From: Loxodes magnus
Taxonomy: Eukaryota; Ciliophora; Karyorelictea; Loxodida; Loxodidae
NCBI GenBank assembly: GCA_946699065.1
Contig: CAMPDV010000142.1
Location: 248,001 to 312,000, forward strand
DNA: 64,000 bases
Direction of reading: 5' to 3'
The translations under genes were made by a program, and so were the position numbers. The notes under the pieces are model-generated. The model did no database searches. It was not told where the DNA came from and saw only the letters and a list, made by a program, of their open reading frames with translations. This document shows positions 13,925-27,325 of this stretch, one piece after another (the stretch's first letter is position 1; every line of letters starts with the position of its first letter).

Positions 13925-16900
13925 TTCACCGTCTAATCATAACTTCCCGATGCATGAACTCTGAATCACTGGATATAGCCACAGCATATACATAATTAGT
14001 GTGACCACTCATGGTCTTACAGGTACCTGTCTTGACGTCCCATAGTCTCACCGTCTAATCATAACTTCCCGATGCGATGAACTCTGAATCACTGGATATA
14101 GCCACAGCATTTACATAACTAGTGTGACCACTCATAGTCTTACAGGTACCTGTCTTGACGTCCCATAGTCTCACCGTCTAATCATAACTTCCCGATACGA
14201 TGAACTCTGAATCACTGGATATAGCCACAGCATATACCTAACCGTAGCGACCACTCATGGTCTTACAGGTACCTGTCTTGACGTCCCATAGTCTCACCGT
14301 CTTATCTCAACTTCCAGATACGATGAACTCTGAATCACTGGATATAGCCACAGCATATACATTACTAGTGTGACCACTCATGGTCTTACAGGTACCTGTC
14401 TTGACGTCCCATAGTCTCACCGTCTAATCTCTACTTCCCGATACGATGAACTCTGAATCACTGGATATAGCCACAGCTAATACATAACTAGTGTGACCAC
14501 TCATGGTCTTACAGGTACCTGTCTTGACGTCCCATAGTCTCACCGTCTAATCATAACTTCCCGATGCGATGAACTCTGAATCACTGGATATAGCCACAGC
14601 TAATACATAACTAGTGTGACCACTCATGGTCTTACAGGTACCTGTCCTGACGTCCCATAGTCTCACCGTCTAATCTCTACTTCCCGATATGATGAAATCT
14701 GAATCACTGGATATAGCCACAGCATATACCTAACCGTAGCGACCACTCATGGTCTTACAGGTACCTGTCTTGACGTCCCATAGTCTCACCGTCTAATCTC
14801 TACTTCCCGATACGATGAACTCTGAATCACTGGATATAGCCACAGCATATACCTAACCGTAGCGACCACTCATGGTCTTACAGGTACCTGTCTTGACGTC
14901 CCATAGTCTCACCGTCTAATCATAACTTCCCGATGCGATGAACTCTGAATCACTGGATATAGCCACAGCTAATACATAACTAGTGTGACCACTCATGGTC
15001 TTACAGGTACCTGTCCTGACGTCCCATAGTCTCACCGTCTAATCTCTACTTCCCGATATGATGAAATCTGAATCACTGGATATAGCCACAGCATATACCT
15101 AACCGTTGTGACCACTCATGGTCTTACAGGTACCTGTCTTGACGTCCCATAGTCTCACCGTCTAATCATAACCTCCCGATACGATGAACTCTGAATCACT
15201 GGATATAGCCACAGCATATACATTACTAGTGTGACCACTCATGGTCTTACAGGTACCTGTCTTGACGTCCCATAGTCTCACCGTCTAATCATAACTTCCC
15301 GATACGATGAACTCTGAATCACTGGATATAGCCACAGCATTTACATAACTAGTGTGACCACTCATGGTCTTACAGGTACCTGTCTTGACGTCCCATAGTC
15401 TCACCGTCTAATCATAACTTCCCGATACGATGAACTCTGAATCACTGGATATAGCCACAGCATATACCTAACCGTTGTGACCACTCATGGTCTTACAGGT
15501 ACCTGTCTTGACGTCCCATAGTCTCACCGTCTAATCATAACTTCCCGATACGATGAACTCTGAATCACTGGATATAGCCACAGCATATACCTAACCGTTG
15601 TGACCACTCATGGTCTTACAGGTACCTGTCTTGACGTCCCATAGTCTCACCGTCTAATCATAACTTCCCGATACGATGAACTCTGAATCACTGGATATAG
15701 CCACAGCATATACATTACTAGTGTGACCACTCATGGTCTTACAGGTACCTGTCTTGACGTCCCATATTCTCACCGTCTAATCTCAACTTCCCGATACGAT
15801 GAACTCTGAATCACTGGATATAGCCACAGCATATACATAACCGTAGCGACCACTCATGGTCTTACAGGTACCTGTCTTGACGTCCCATAGTCTCACCGTC
15901 TAATCATAACTTCCCGATGCGATGAACTCTGAATCACTGGATATAGCCACAGCTAATACATAACTAGTGTGACCACTCATGGTCTTACAGGTACCTGTCC
16001 TGACGTCCCATAGTCTCACCGTCTAATCTCTACTTCCCGATGCGATGAACTCTGAATCACTGGATATAGCCACAGCTAATACATAACTAGTGTGACCACT
16101 CATGGTCTTACAGGTACCTGTCCTGACGTCCCATAGTCTCACCGTCTAATCTCTACTTCCCGATATGATGAAATCTGAATCACTGGATATAGCCACAGCA
16201 TATACCTAACCGTTGTGACCACTCATGGTCTTACAGGTACCTGTCTTGACGTCCCATAGTCTCACCGTCTAATCATAACCTCCCGATACGATGAACTCTG
16301 AATCACTGGATATAGCCACAGCATATACATTACTAGTGTGACCACTCATGGTCTTACAGGTACCTGTCTTGACGTCCCATAGTCTCACCGTCTAATCATA
16401 ACTTCCCGATACGATGAACTCTGAATCACTGGATATAGCCACAGCATATACATTACTAGTGTGACCACTCATGGTCTTACAGGTACCTGTCTTGACGTCC
16501 CATAGTCTCACCGTCTTATCTCAACTTCCCGATACGATGAACTCTGAATCACTGGATATAGCCACAGCATATACATAATTTGTGTGACCACTCATGGTCT
16601 TACAGGTACCTGTCTTGACGTCCCATAGTCTCACCGTCTTATCTCAACTTCCCGATACGATGAACTCTGAATCACTGGATATAGCCACAGCATATACATA
16701 ATTAGTGTGACCACTCATGGTCTTACAGGTACCTGTCTTGACGTCCCATAGTCTCACCGTCTAATCATAACTTCCCGATGCGATGAACTCTGAATCACTG
16801 GATATAGCCACAGCACATACATAATGTGTGTGACCACTCATGGTCTTACAGGTACCTGTCTTGACGTCCCATAGTCTCACCGTCTAATCATAACTTCCCG

Positions 16901-17830
16901 ATACGATGAACTCTGAATCACTGGATATAGCCACAGCATTTACATAACTAGTGTGACCACTCATGGTCTTACAGGTACCTGTCTTGACGTCCCATAGTCT
17001 CACCGTCTAATCATAACTTCCCGATACGATGAACTCTGAATCACTGGATATAGCCACAGCATATACCTAACCGTAGCGACCACTCATGGTCTTACAGGTA
17101 CCTGTCTTGACGTCCCATAGTCTCACCGTCTAATCATAACTTCCCGATGCGATGAACTCTGAATCACTGGATATAGCCACAGCTAATACATAACTAGTGT
17201 GACCACTCATGGTCTTACAGGTACCTGTCTTGACGTCCCATAGTCTCACCGTCTAATCATAACTTCCCGATACGATGAACTCTGAATCACTGGATATAGC
17301 CACAGCATTTACATAACTAGTGTGACCACTCATGGTCTTACAGGTACCTGTCTTGACGTCCCATAGTCTCACCGTCTAATCATAACTTCCCGATACGATG
17401 AACTCTGAATCACTGGATATAGCCACAGCACATACATAATGTGTGTGACCACTCATGGTCTTACAGGTACCTGTCTTGACGTCCCATAGTCTCACCGTCT
17501 AATCATAACTTCCCGATACGATGAACTCTGAATCACTGGATATAGCCACAGCATATACCTAACCGTAGCGACCACTCATGGTCTTACAGGTACCTGTCTT
17601 GACGTCCCATAGTCTCACCGTCTAATCATAACTTCCCGATGCGATGAACTCTGAATCACTGGATATAGCCACAGCATTTACATAACTAGTGTGACCACTC
17701 ATGGTCTTACAGGTACCTGTCCTGACGTCCCATAGTCTCACCGTCTAATCTCTACTTCCCGATGCGATGAACTCTGAATCACTGGATATAGCCACAGCAT
17801 ATACCTAACCGTAGCGACCACTCATGGTCT

Positions 17831-18673
17831 TACAGGTACCTGTCTTGACGTCCCATAGTCTCACCGTCTAATCATAACTTCCCGATACGATGAACTCTGA
17901 ATCACTGGATATAGCCACAGCACATACATAATGTGTGTGACCACTCATGGTCTTACAGGTACCTGTCTTGACGTCCCATAGTCTCACCGTCTAATCTCTA
18001 CTTCCCGATATGATGAAATCTGAATCACTGGATATAGCCACAGCATATACCTAACCGTTGTGACCACTCATGGTCTTACAGGTACCTGTCTTGACGTCCC
18101 ATAGTCTCACCGTCTAATCATAACCTCCCGATACGATGAACTCTGAATCACTGGATATAGCCACAGCATATACATTACTAGTGTGACCACTCATGGTCTT
18201 ACAGGTACCTGTCTTGACGTCCCATAGTCTCACCGTCTAATCATAACTTCCCGATACGATGAACTCTGAATCACTGGATATAGCCACAGCATATACATTA
18301 CTAGTGTGACCACTCATGGTCTTACAGGTACCTGTCTTGACGTCCCATAGTCTCACCGTCTTATCTCAACTTCCCGATACGATGAACTCTGAATCACTGG
18401 ATATAGCCACAGCATATACATAATTAGTGTGACCACTCATGGTCTTACAGGTACCTGTCTTGACGTCCCATAGTCTCACCGTCTAATCATAACTTCCCGA
18501 TGCGATGAACTCTGAATCACTGGATATAGCCACAGCTAATACATAACTAGTGTGACCACTCATGGTCTTACAGGTACCTGTCCTGACGTCCCATAGTCTC
18601 ACCGTCTAATCATAACTTCCCGATACGATGAACTCTGAATCACTGGATATAGCCACAGCATATACCTAACCGT
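17831..18673. repeat. Second copy of the 1-843 block
   Basis: This matches positions 1-843 at an offset of 17830 bases. A looser relative lies around 16.1-16.8 kb with one inserted unit. Identity over 843 bases against the unit-to-unit differences elsewhere points to a recent copying event over nearly 18 kb. Confidence 0.85.
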
Positions 18674-20931
18674 AGCGACCACTCATGGTCTTACAGGTAC
18701 CTGTCTTGACGTCCCATAGTCTCACCGTCTAATCATAACTTCCCGATGCATGAACTCTGAATCACTGGATATAGCCACAGCATATACATTACTAGTGTGA
18801 CCACTCATGGTCTTACAGGTACCTGTCTTGACGTCCCATAGTCTCACCGTCTAATCTCTACTTCCCGATATGATGAACTCTGAATCACTGGATATAGCCA
18901 CAGCTAATACATAACTAGTGTGACCACTCATGGTCTTACAGGTACCTGTCTTGACGTCCCATAGTCTCACCGTCTAATCATAACTTCCCGATGCGATGAA
19001 CTCTGAATCACTGGATATAGCCACAGCATATACCTAACCGTAGCGACCACTCATGGTCTTACAGGTACCTGTCTTGACGTCCCATAGTCTCACCGTCTAA
19101 TCATAACCTCCCGATACGATGAACTCTGAATCACTGGATATAGCCACAGCACATACACAACTAGTGTGACCACTCATGGTCTTACAGGTACCTGTCTTGA
19201 CGTCCCATAGTCTCACCGTCTAATCATAACTTCCCGATACGATGAACTCTGAATCACTGGATATAGCCACAGCATATACCTAACCGTTGTGACCACTCAT
19301 GGTCTTACAGGTACCTGTCTTGACGTCCCATAGTCTCACCGTCTAATCATAACTTCCCGATGCGATGAACTCTGAATCACTGGATATAGCCACAGCATAT
19401 ACATAATGTGTGTGACCACTCATAGTCTTACAGGTACCTGTCTTGACGTCCCATAGTCTCACCGTCTAATCATAACCTCCCGATACGATGAACTCTGAAT
19501 CACTGGATATAGCCACAGCATATACATTACTAGTGTGACCACTCATGGTCTTACAGGTACCTGTCTTGACGTCCCATAGTCTCACCGTCTAATCATAACT
19601 TCCCGATGCATGAACTCTGAATCACTGGATATAGCCACAGCATATACATTACTAGTGTGACCACTCATGGTCTTACAGGTACCTGTCTTGACGTCCCATA
19701 GTCTCACCGTCTAATCATAACTTCCCGATGCATGAACTCTGAATCACTGGATATAGCCACAGCATATACATAATTAGTGTGACCACTCATGGTCTTACAG
19801 GTACCTGTCTTGACGTCCCATAGTCTCACCGTCTAATCATAACTTCCCGATGCGATGAACTCTGAATCACTGGATATAGCCACAGCATATACATAATGTG
19901 TGTGACCACTCATAGTCTTACAGGTACCTGTCTTGACGTCCCATAGTCTCACCGTCTAATCATAACCTCCCGATACGATGAACTCTGAATCACTGGATAT
20001 AGCCACAGCATATACATTACTAGTGTGACCACTCATGGTCTTACAGGTACCTGTCTTGACGTCCAATAGTCTCACCGTCTAATCATAACTTCCCGATACG
20101 ATGAACTCTGAATCACTGGATATAGCCACAGCACATACACAACTAGTGTGACCACTCATGGTCTTACAGGTACCTGTCTTGACGTCCCATAGTCTCACCG
20201 TCTAATCTTAACTTCCCGATGCGATGAACTCTGAATCACTGGATATAGCCACAGCTAATACATAACTAGTGTGACCACTCATGGTCTTACAGGTACCTGT
20301 CCTGACGTCCCATAGTCTCACCGTCTAATCATAACTTCCCGATACGATGAACTCTGAATAACTGGATATAGCCACAGCATATACCTAACCGTAGCGACCA
20401 CTCATGGTCTTACAGGTACCTGTCTTGACGTCCCATAGTCTCACCGTCTAATCATAACCTCCCGATACGATGAACTCTGAATCACTGGATATAGCCACAG
20501 CATATACATTACTAGTGTGACCACTCATGGTCTTACAGGTACCTGTCTTGACGTCCCATAGTCTCACCGTCTAATCATAACTTCCCGATGCATGAACTCT
20601 GAATCACTGGATATAGCCACAGCATATACATAATTAGTGTGACCACTCATGGTCTTACAGGTACCTGTCTTGACGTCCCATAGTCTCACCGTCTAATCAT
20701 AACTTCCCGATGCGATGAACTCTGAATCACTGGATATAGCCACAGCATATACATAACTAGTGTGACCACTCATAGTCTTACAGGTACCTGTCTTGACGTC
20801 CCATAGTCTCACCGTCTAATCATAACTTCCCGATACGATGAACTCTGAATCACTGGATATAGCCACAGCATATACCTAACCGTAGCGACCACTCATGGTC
20901 TTACAGGTACCTGTCTTGACGTCCCATAGTC

Positions 20932-21141
20932 TCACCGTCTAATCATAACTTCCCGATGCATGAACTCTGAATCACTGGATATAGCCACAGCATATACATA
21001 ATTAGTGTGACCACTCATAGTCTTACAGGTACCTGTCTTGACGTCCCATAGTCTCACCGTCTTATCTCCACTTCCCGATACGATGAACTCTGAATCACTG
21101 GATATAGCCACAGCTAATACATAACTAGTGTGACCACTCAT
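20932..21141 (-). pseudogene. Stop-free WD40 fragment bounded by a K-codon TAA and a frameshifted unit
   Basis: 69 codons are open, from the ATG of K-T-M-S-G-H. Upstream the frame is closed by TAA replacing AAG in D-V-K-T-G, at about 21151. The first unit reads T-S-Y, L and S-G-S-G-D-K. The second reads T-N-Y, Y and then loses one base after E-F, so the end reads M-H-R-E-V-M-I-R-R before TGA. The paralogous fragment at 24495-24743 keeps AAG at the K codon and so opens 13 codons earlier. Confidence 0.4.
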
Positions 21142-21148
21142 AGTCTTA

Positions 21149-21152
21149 CAGG
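21149..21152 (-). other. K-codon TAA in D-V-K-T-G
   Basis: The plus strand reads ctgtttagacgtc where neighbours read ctgtcttgacgtc, giving TAA in place of AAG. It is the only case of this form I saw, and the paralogous copy near 24.7 kb keeps AAG. Confidence 0.7.
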
Positions 21153-24100
21153 TACCTGTTTAGACGTCCCATAGTCTCACCGTATAATCTCAACTTCCCG
21201 ATACGATGAACTCTGAATCACTGGATATAGCCACAGATGATACATAACTAGTGTGACCACTCATAGTCTTACAGGTACCTGTCTTGACGTCCCATAGTCT
21301 CAACGTCTAATCATAACCTCCCGATACGATGAAATCTGAATCACTGGATATAGCCACAGCATATACCTAACCGTAGCGACCACTCATGGTCTTACAGGTA
21401 CCTGTCTTGACGTCCCATAGTCTCACCGTCTAATCATAACTTCCCGATGCATGAACTCTGAATCACTGGATATAGCCACAGCATATACATAACTAGTGTG
21501 ACCACTCATAGTCTTACAGGTACCTGTCTTGACGTCCCATAGTCTCACCGTCTAATCATAACTTCCCGATACGATGAACTCTGAATCACTGGATATAGCC
21601 ACAGCATATACATTACTAGTGTGACCACTCATGGTCTTACAGGTACCTGTCTTGACGTCCCATAGTCTCACCGTCTAATCTCTACTTCCCGATATGATGA
21701 ACTCTGAATCACTGGATATAGCCACAGCTAATACATAACTAGTGTGACCACTCATGGTCTTACAGGTACCTGTCTTGACGTCCCATAGTCTCACCGTCTA
21801 ATCATAACTTCCCGATGCGATGAACTCTGAATCACTGGATATAGCCACAGCATATACCTAACCGTAGCGACCACTCATGGTCTTACAGGTACCTGTCTTG
21901 ACGTCCCATAGTCTCACCGTCTAATCATAACTTCCCGATGCATGAACTCTGAATCACTGGATATAGCCACAGCATATACATAACTAGTGTGACCACTCAT
22001 AGTCTTACAGGTACCTGTCTTGACGTCCCATAGTCTCACCGTCTAATCATAACTTCCCGATACGATGAACTCTGAATCACTGGATATAGCCACAGCATAT
22101 ACATTACTAGTGTGACCACTCATGGTCTTACAGGTACCTGTCTTGACGTCCCATAGTCTCACCGTCTAATCATAACTTCCCGATATGATGAACTCTGAAT
22201 CACTGGATATAGCCACAGCTAATACATAACTAGTGTGACCACTCATGGTCTTACAGGTACCTGTCTTGACGTCCCATAGTCTCACCGTCTAATCATAACT
22301 TCCCGATGCGATGAACTCTGAATCACTGGATATAGCCACAGCATATACCTAACCGTAGCGACCACTCATGGTCTTACAGGTACCTGTCTTGACGTCCCAT
22401 AGTCTCACCGTCTAATCATAACCTCCCGATACGATGAACTCTGAATCACTGGATATAGCCACAGCATATACATTACTAGTGTGACCACTCATGGTCTTAC
22501 AGGTACCTGTCTTGACGTCCCATAGTCTCACCGTCTAATCATAACTTCCCGATACGATGAACTCTGAATCACTGGATATAGCCACAGCATATACATAATT
22601 AGTGTGACCACTCATGGTCTTACAGGTACCTGTCTTGACGTCCCATAGTCTCACCGTCTAATCATAACTTCCCGATGCGATGAACTCTGAATCACTGGAT
22701 ATAGCCACAGCATATACATAATGTGTGTGACCACTCATAGTCTTACAGGTACCTGTCTTGACGTCCCATAGTCTCACCGTCTAATCATAACCTCCCGATA
22801 CGATGAACTCTGAATCACTGGATATAGCCACAGCATATACATTACTAGTGTGACCACTCATGGTCTTACAGGTACCTGTCTTGACGTCCCATAGTCTCAC
22901 CGTCTAATCATAACTTCCCGATGCATGAACTCTGAATCACTGGATATAGCCACAGCATATACATAATTAGTGTGACCACTCATGGTCTTACAGGTACCTG
23001 TCTTGACGTCCCATAGTCTCACCGTCTAATCATAACTTCCCGATGCGATGAACTCTGAATCACTGGATATAGCCACAGCATATACCTAACCGTAGCGACC
23101 ACTCATGGTCTTACAGGTACCTGTCTTGACGTCCCATAGTCTCACCGTATGATCTCTACTTCCCGATACGATGAACTCTGAATCACTGGATATAGCCACA
23201 GCATATACCTAACCGTAGCGACCACTCATGGTCTTACAGGTACCTGTCTTGACGTCCCATAGTCTCACCGTCTAATCATAACTTCCCGATACGATGAACT
23301 CTGAATCACTGGATATAGCCACAGCATATACATAACTAGTGTGACCACTCATGGTCTTACAGGTACCTGTCTTGACGTCCCATAGTCTCACCGTCTAATC
23401 ATAACTTCCCGATACGATGAACTCTGAATCACTGGATATAGCCACAGCATATACATTACTAGTGTGACCACTCATGGTCTTACAGGTACCTGTCTTGACG
23501 TCCCATAGTCTCACCGTCTAATCATAACTTCCCGATGCGATGAACTCTGAATCACTGGATATAGCCACAGCATATACATAACTAGTGTGACCACTCATGG
23601 TCTTACAGGTACCTGTCTTGACGTCCCATAGTCTCACCGTCTAATCATAACTTCCCGATACGATGAACTCTGAATCACTGGATATAGCCACAGCATATAC
23701 ATTACTAGTGTGACCACTCATGGTCTTACAGGTACCTGTCTTGACATCCCATAGTCTCACCGTCTAATCTTAACTTCCCGATGCGATGAACTCTGAATCA
23801 CTGGATATAGCCACAGCTAATACATAACTAGTGTGACCACTCATGGTCTTACAGGTACCTGTCCTGACGTCCCATAGTCTCACCGTCTAATCATAACTTC
23901 CCGATACGATGAACTCTGAATCACTGGATATAGCCACAGCATATACCTAACCGTAGCGACCACTCATGGTCTTACAGGTACCTGTCTTGACGTCCCATAG
24001 TCTCACCGTCTAATCATAACCTCCCGATACGATGAACTCTGAATCACTGGATATAGCCACAGCATATACATTACTAGTGTGACCACTCATGGTCTTACAG

Positions 24101-24262
24101 GTACCTGTCTTGACGTCCCATAGTCTCACCGTCTAATCATAACTTCCCGATACGATGAACTCTGAATCACTGGATATAGCCACAGCATATACATTACTAG
24201 TGTGACCACTCATGGTCTTACAGGTACCTGTCTTGACGTCCCATAGTCTCACCGTCTAATCT

Positions 24263-25063
24263 TAACTTCCCGATGCGATGAACTCTGAATCACTGGATAT
24301 AGCCACAGCTAATACATAATGTGTGTGACCACTCATAGTCTTACAGGTACCTGTCTTGACGTCCCATAGTCTCACCGTCTAATCATAACTTCCCGATACG
24401 ATGAACTCTGAATCACTGGATATAGCCACAGCATATACCTAACCGTAGCGACCACTCATGGTCTTACAGGTACCTGTCTTGACGTCCCATAGTCTCACCG
24501 TCTAATCATAACTTCCCGATGCATGAACTCTGAATCACTGGATATAGCCACAGCATATACATAATTAGTGTGACCACTCATAGTCTTACAGGTACCTGTC
24601 TTGACGTCCCATAGTCTCACCGTCTTATCTCCACTTCCCGATACGATGAACTCTGAATCACTGGATATAGCCACAGCTAATACATAACTAGTGTGACCAC
24701 TCATGGTCTTACAGGTACCTGTCTTGACGTCCCATAGTCTCACCGTCTAATCTCTACTTCCCGATACGATGAACTCTGAATCACTGGATATAGCCACAGA
24801 TGATACATAACTAGTGTGACCACTCATAGTCTTACAGGTACCTGTCTTGACGTCCCATAGTCTCAACGTCTAATCATAACCTCCCGATACGATGAAATCT
24901 GAATCACTGGATATAGCCACAGCATATACCTAACCGTAGCGACCACTCATGGTCTTACAGGTACCTGTCTTGACGTCCCATAGTCTCACCGTCTAATCAT
25001 AACTTCCCGATGCATGAACTCTGAATCACTGGATATAGCCACAGCATATACATAACTAGTGTG
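24263..25063. repeat. Second copy of the 20.7-21.5 kb block
   Basis: Same order of rare variants as the earlier copy. Edges are approximate. Confidence 0.65.
24495..24743 (-). pseudogene. Stop-free two-unit WD40 fragment ending in the frameshifted unit
   Basis: 82 codons are open. This is a near-copy of 20932-21141 at an offset of 3563 bases (29 units minus four bases, the four being 122-bp units in between). It has T-S-Y/L and S-G-S-G-D-K, then T-N-Y/Y, and the same one-base loss after E-F. It differs upstream in having AAG where the other copy has TAA. Confidence 0.4.
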
Positions 25064-27082
25064 ACCACTCATGGTCTTACAGGTACCTGTCCTGACGTCC
25101 CATAGTCTCACCGTCTAATCTCTACTTCCCGATATGATGAAATCTGAATCACTGGATATAGCCACAGCATATACCTAACCGTTGTGACCACTCATGGTCT
25201 TACAGGTACCTGTCTTGACGTCCCATAGTCTCACCGTCTAATCATAACTTCCCGATGCGATGAACTCTGAATCACTGGATATAGCCACAGCTAATACATA
25301 ACTAGTGTGACCACTCATGGTCTTACAGGTACCTGTCCTGACGTCCCATAGTCTCACCGTCTAATCTCTACTTCCCGATATGATGAAATCTGAATCACTG
25401 GATATAGCCACAGCATATACCTAACCGTAGCGACCACTCATGGTCTTACAGGTACCTGTCTTGACGTCCCATAGTCTCACCGTCTAATCATAACTTCCCG
25501 ATGCGATGAACTCTGAATCACTGGATATAGCCACAGCTAATACATAACTAGTGTGACCACTCATGGTCTTACAGGTACCTGTCCTGACGTCCCATAGTCT
25601 CACCGTCTAATCTCTACTTCCCGATATGATGAAATCTGAATCACTGGATATAGCCACAGCATATACCAAACCGTTGTGACCACTCATGGTCTTACAGGTA
25701 CCTGTCTTGACGTCCCATAGTCTCACCGTCTAATCATAACCTCCCGATACGATGAACTCTGAATCACTGGATATAGCCACAGCATATACATTACTAGTGT
25801 GACCACTCATGGTCTTACAGGTACCTGTCTTGACGTCCCATAGTCTCACCGTCTAATCATAACTTCCCGATACGATGAACTCTGAATCACTGGATATAGC
25901 CACAGCATATACCTAACCGTTGTGACCACTCATGGTCTTACAGGTACCTGTCTTGACATCCCATAGTCTCACCGTCTAATCATAACTTCCCGATACGATG
26001 AACTCTGAATCACTGGATATAGCCACAGCTAATACATAACTAGTGTGACCACTCATGGTCTTACAGGTACCTGTCTTGACGTCCCATAGTCTCACCGTCT
26101 AATCATAACTTCCCGATACGATGAACTCTGAATCACTGGATATAGCCACAGCATATACCTAACCGTTGTGACCACTCATGGTCTTACAGGTACCTGTCTT
26201 GACATCCCATAGTCTCACCGTCTAATCTTAACTTCCCGATGCGATGAACTCTGAATCACTGGATATAGCCACAGCTAATACATAACTAGTGTGACCACTC
26301 ATGGTCTTACAGGTACCTGTCCTGACGTCCCATAGTCTCACCGTCTAATCTCTACTTCCCGATATGATGAAATCTGAATCACTGGATATAGCCACAGCAT
26401 ATACCTAACCGTAGCGACCACTCATGGTCTTACAGGTACCTGTCTTGACGTCCCATAGTCTCACCGTCTAATCATAACTTCCCGATGCGATGAACTCTGA
26501 ATCACTGGATATAGCCACAGCTAATACATAACTAGTGTGACCACTCATGGTCTTACAGGTACCTGTCCTGACGTCCCATAGTCTCACCGTCTAATCTCTA
26601 CTTCCCGATATGATGAAATCTGAATCACTGGATATAGCCACAGCATATAACAAACCGTTGTGACCACTCATGGTCTTACAGGTACCTGTCTTGACGTCCC
26701 ATAGTCTCACCGTCTAATCATAACCTCCCGATACGATGAACTCTGAATCACTGGATATAGCCACAGCATATACATTACTAGTGTGACCACTCATGGTCTT
26801 ACAGGTACCTGTCTTGACGTCCCATAGTCTCACCGTCTTATCTCAACTTCCCGATACGATGAACTCTGAATCACTGGATATAGCCACAGCATATACATTA
26901 CTAGTGTGACCACTCATGGTCTTACAGGTACCTGTCTTGACATCCCATAGTCTCACCGTCTAATCATAACTTCCCGATACGATGAAATCTGAATCACTGG
27001 ATATAGCCACAGCATATACCTAACCGTAGCGACCACTCATGGTCTTACAGGTACCTGTCTTGACGTCCCATAGTCTCACCGT

Positions 27083-27325
27083 CTAATCATAACTTCCCGA
27101 TATGATGAACTCTGAATCACTGGATATAGCCACAGCTAATACATAACTAGTGTGACCACTCATGGTCTTACAGGTACCTGTCTTGACGTCCCATAGTCTC
27201 ACCGTCTTATCATAACTTCCCGATACGATGAACTCTGAATCACTGGATATAGCCACAGCATATACATAACTAGTGTGACCACTCATGGTCTTACAGGTAC
27301 CTGTCTTGACGTCCCATAGTCTCAC
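27083..27325 (-). pseudogene. Stop-free two-unit WD40 fragment
   Basis: 80 codons are open. The first unit has T-S-Y, Y and S-G-S-Y-D-K. The second has T-S-Y, L, E-F-I-I and S-G-S-Y-D before the TAG at codon 32. The GTG opening is inside the T-V-R-L-W strand and is not a credible start codon. Confidence 0.4.

Larger units (their letters stand above)
20700..21500. repeat. Block duplicated near 24.26-25.07 kb
   Basis: This holds the frameshifted unit, the cttatctccac unit, the acagatgata unit and the caacgtc unit in the same order as the later copy, at an offset of about 3563. A difference at 21151 changes the K codon to TAA here only. Edges are approximate. Confidence 0.65.
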
